Positions 62,464 through 64,000 of a stretch of DNA of 64,000 nt are shown piece by piece. The notes below the pieces were generated by a model. It did not search any database, had not been told where the DNA came from, and saw only the letters and a list, made by a program, of their open reading frames with translations. The position numbers and the translations under genes are program-made. Position 1 is the stretch's first letter, and the number at the start of each line of letters is the position of its first letter. This DNA is from Gnetum montanum (taxonomy: Eukaryota > Streptophyta > Gnetopsida > Gnetales > Gnetaceae), in contig MNCI01015788.1 of the NCBI GenBank assembly GCA_015680685.1, forward strand, positions 94,228 through 158,227, written 5' to 3'.

Positions 62464-62605
62464 CTTTTAGTTAGTGACATGCACTATCTAAGACTTAGTT
62501 GAAATTATATAAGATCATTGGATCGAATCGTAAATTCACAATCATTTAAATAATAATAATAATAATTATACTTAAAGAACACTATTATTTTTCTTCTAAG
62601 TGAAA

Positions 62606-64000
62606 ATGTCTTCTTCAGACAAGCATGATGAATTGAAACCGCTAGTGTCTCAAGAATTCAATGTGATGTATATTCATCTAGATGAGTTTATGGTTATTTT
62701 CACTTTCATCCTACACTAGGATGAATAGTTGAGATGGAGAGACATGGAGAGTAGCATTGTTTTGCCACCCAACTAATCTATTCCTGGGATGCTACTCCAA
62801 ACTCTCAAGAGTATGGGTATCTAGAATTCCATCAAGAATACATTGTGCAAGATCATAATTATCAAGAGTATCATCGCAATGAAACATAATGTAAAAGAGA
62901 TTGAGAAGTGTCATAAAGCTATGAAGGAAGAATGGTTGACTAGCCTCTTGTTCCAACTGAACCAAAAACACAATGAGGATCCTTCCTCTAGGGTTTCTCA
63001 ACATGAAGATTCTCCACCCCTTGACTTTAATAAAGGGGGCTTGAACCCAAACTTACTACCCACTATCAATAGTCTTTGTTCAAGAAAAAGTGCATGTCAA
63101 GGCAATGGCTTGGGAAAGTATCATGATGATGATAAATCTAATGATCATGGCCATGACAAGTGGAGGGGAAGTGGTAGAGACCATGTTGGTGGAAGTCATC
63201 CTTTCTCTTCATCCTCTTCATCTAAATTTTCTTCTTCCTCCTCTACGTTTGACTACAACCATAGTGGATGAAACCATGGAGAAGATAAATGAAAAGACAA
63301 CAATAATTGTAGGCCCCATCATGAATGAAGGCATAGTAGAGGAAATCATAGGTGTCATCAAAATCATGATGACTATGAGCCTTTGCTCACAACTTGAAGC
63401 ATGATAAACATCCTAGAGGTAGTTCGAATTCCAACCTAGCATGTGAAACATAGTAGAATTAAGAGGTTAGATATGAATAATATCCCTAGATTTGAGGCAA
63501 TATAAGTTGGATCCATAGATCCATATTCAAGCCTTTCATGATGCTTGTGCCTTGTAAAACATAAAAAAAAACTAGTAAAAACTTAAGCTATTTTCCAAGA
63601 CATTCATGAAAGAAGTAGAAAGTTGGTACTACACTTTGGAGCTGGAATCAATTTTTCAATGGAGTATGATGCTTGAGATATTTAATGAAAAATATCAGAT
63701 GTTGTCTAGAGTATCCAACTTGAGAAAGAAAATTGAAAGCTAGTGAAAAGGAACATATGAACCCTTGGATGTAGCCATGGACTAGTATTATTCTCTTTTA
63801 CACAGGTGTCCTTTTCACAATCATTCTCAATGGGAGAAGCTTTGCCATATCATAGATGGGCTTTGATAAAAATAAAAGGAGAACTTTTGGGATCTATGCC
63901 TAAGGGAGATTATTATAACTAAGGACTAATCAGATTCAAATGCTAATTAATTAGGTTACAAAAGAAGAAGGAGAATTGAGGAAATGAAAAAGTGCTGAAG
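62606..64000 (+). pseudogene. gag of element C (broken, incomplete)
   Basis: A methionine at 62606 begins an N-terminal reading with the HLDEF.V.FTFILH motif also seen in A. The frame, interrupted by stops, is shared with the open stretch 62843-63271 (142 residues). That stretch ends in a His/Asp/Gly region and two Ser runs (FSSSSSSKFSSSSS). The gag core follows at about 63480-63890 with FHDACAL, LFSKTFMKE, FQWSMMLEIFNEKYQ, a KKIES helix and LLHRCPFHNHSQWEKLCHIIDGL. Stops and at least one frame change are present. This copy gives the best view of the gag start in this family. Confidence 0.75.

Larger units (their letters stand above)
62409..64000 (+). mobile_element. LTR retrotransposon C (same family), 5' part, runs off the window
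   Basis: Only about 35 bases of LTR end remain (62409-62444, TATGGTTAGGCTTAGGG type). The primer site and gag follow. The rest of the 5' LTR has been lost or is too decayed to see. The element continues beyond 64000. Confidence 0.75.

Overview
This is a plant nuclear window, most likely from a gymnosperm (conifer-like). It is AT-rich, almost gene-free and filled with old, stop-riddled retroelements. CpG is nearly absent outside one short island, and several element families are broken and nested in one another. The gymnosperm assignment is an inference from this texture, from an endogenous caulimovirid and from large Ty3/gypsy elements. No host marker gene here proves it.

Region 1 (about 1-10235) holds pieces of an endogenous plant pararetrovirus (Caulimoviridae). 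A minus-strand arm carries an N-terminal region, a 30K-type movement protein, coat protein and CCHC zinc knuckle, all in one reading frame broken by nonsense codons. An inverted plus-strand arm (about 4196-5360) repeats the movement/coat part. A separate plus-strand piece (about 7850-10235) carries reverse transcriptase, RNase H, an unrecognised 3' ORF and a promoter-like region with a TATA box. Between the viral pieces lies a minus-strand, intron-like gene remnant (about 5390-7400).

Region 2 (10236-19480) is decayed sequence: a gypsy protease fragment, a gag-protease fragment of a second gypsy lineage (13150-14300), and long stretches where I recognise nothing.

Region 3 (19490-42660) is the best-resolved structure. 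A LINE with endonuclease, reverse transcriptase and a Cys-rich C-terminus is split into three parts by two LTR retrotransposons. Element A (20443-33810, plus, TSD ATTAG) has gag, protease, RT/RNase H, integrase, an internal LTR-like promoter cassette and a 3' ORF. Element D (35015-41085, minus, TSD GTTAT) is a gag-only relative without pol. Joining the LINE pieces across D restores its reading frame.

Region 4 (about 42950-45960) is a CpG-retaining island that contrasts with everything around it. It holds the only convincing host gene, a 90-residue secreted peptide precursor with a Cys-rich C-terminus (44186-44458), with a TATA-like element upstream.

Region 5 (45960-52310) has a second LINE copy with a 5' inversion (about 47150-48230), another gypsy gag fragment, a tRNA-like (SINE) candidate and unassigned AT-rich sequence.

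Region 6 (52316-64000) is element B (52316-62178, minus, TSD ATTAG), a fuller but decayed relative of A. After it comes the 5' part of another copy, C, running off the window end. A, B, C and D share one family of Ty3/gypsy elements: LTRs with TGATGA...TCATCA ends, a primer-binding site resembling the tRNA-Asp type used by Athila/Tat elements, and a Ser/His/Asp-rich gag.

Nothing here looks like an intact, working system other than the small peptide gene. The points most worth checking are the pararetroviral 3' ORF and promoter, the gag-only derivative, the internal LTR-like promoter, the non-L1-looking LINE and the island gene.
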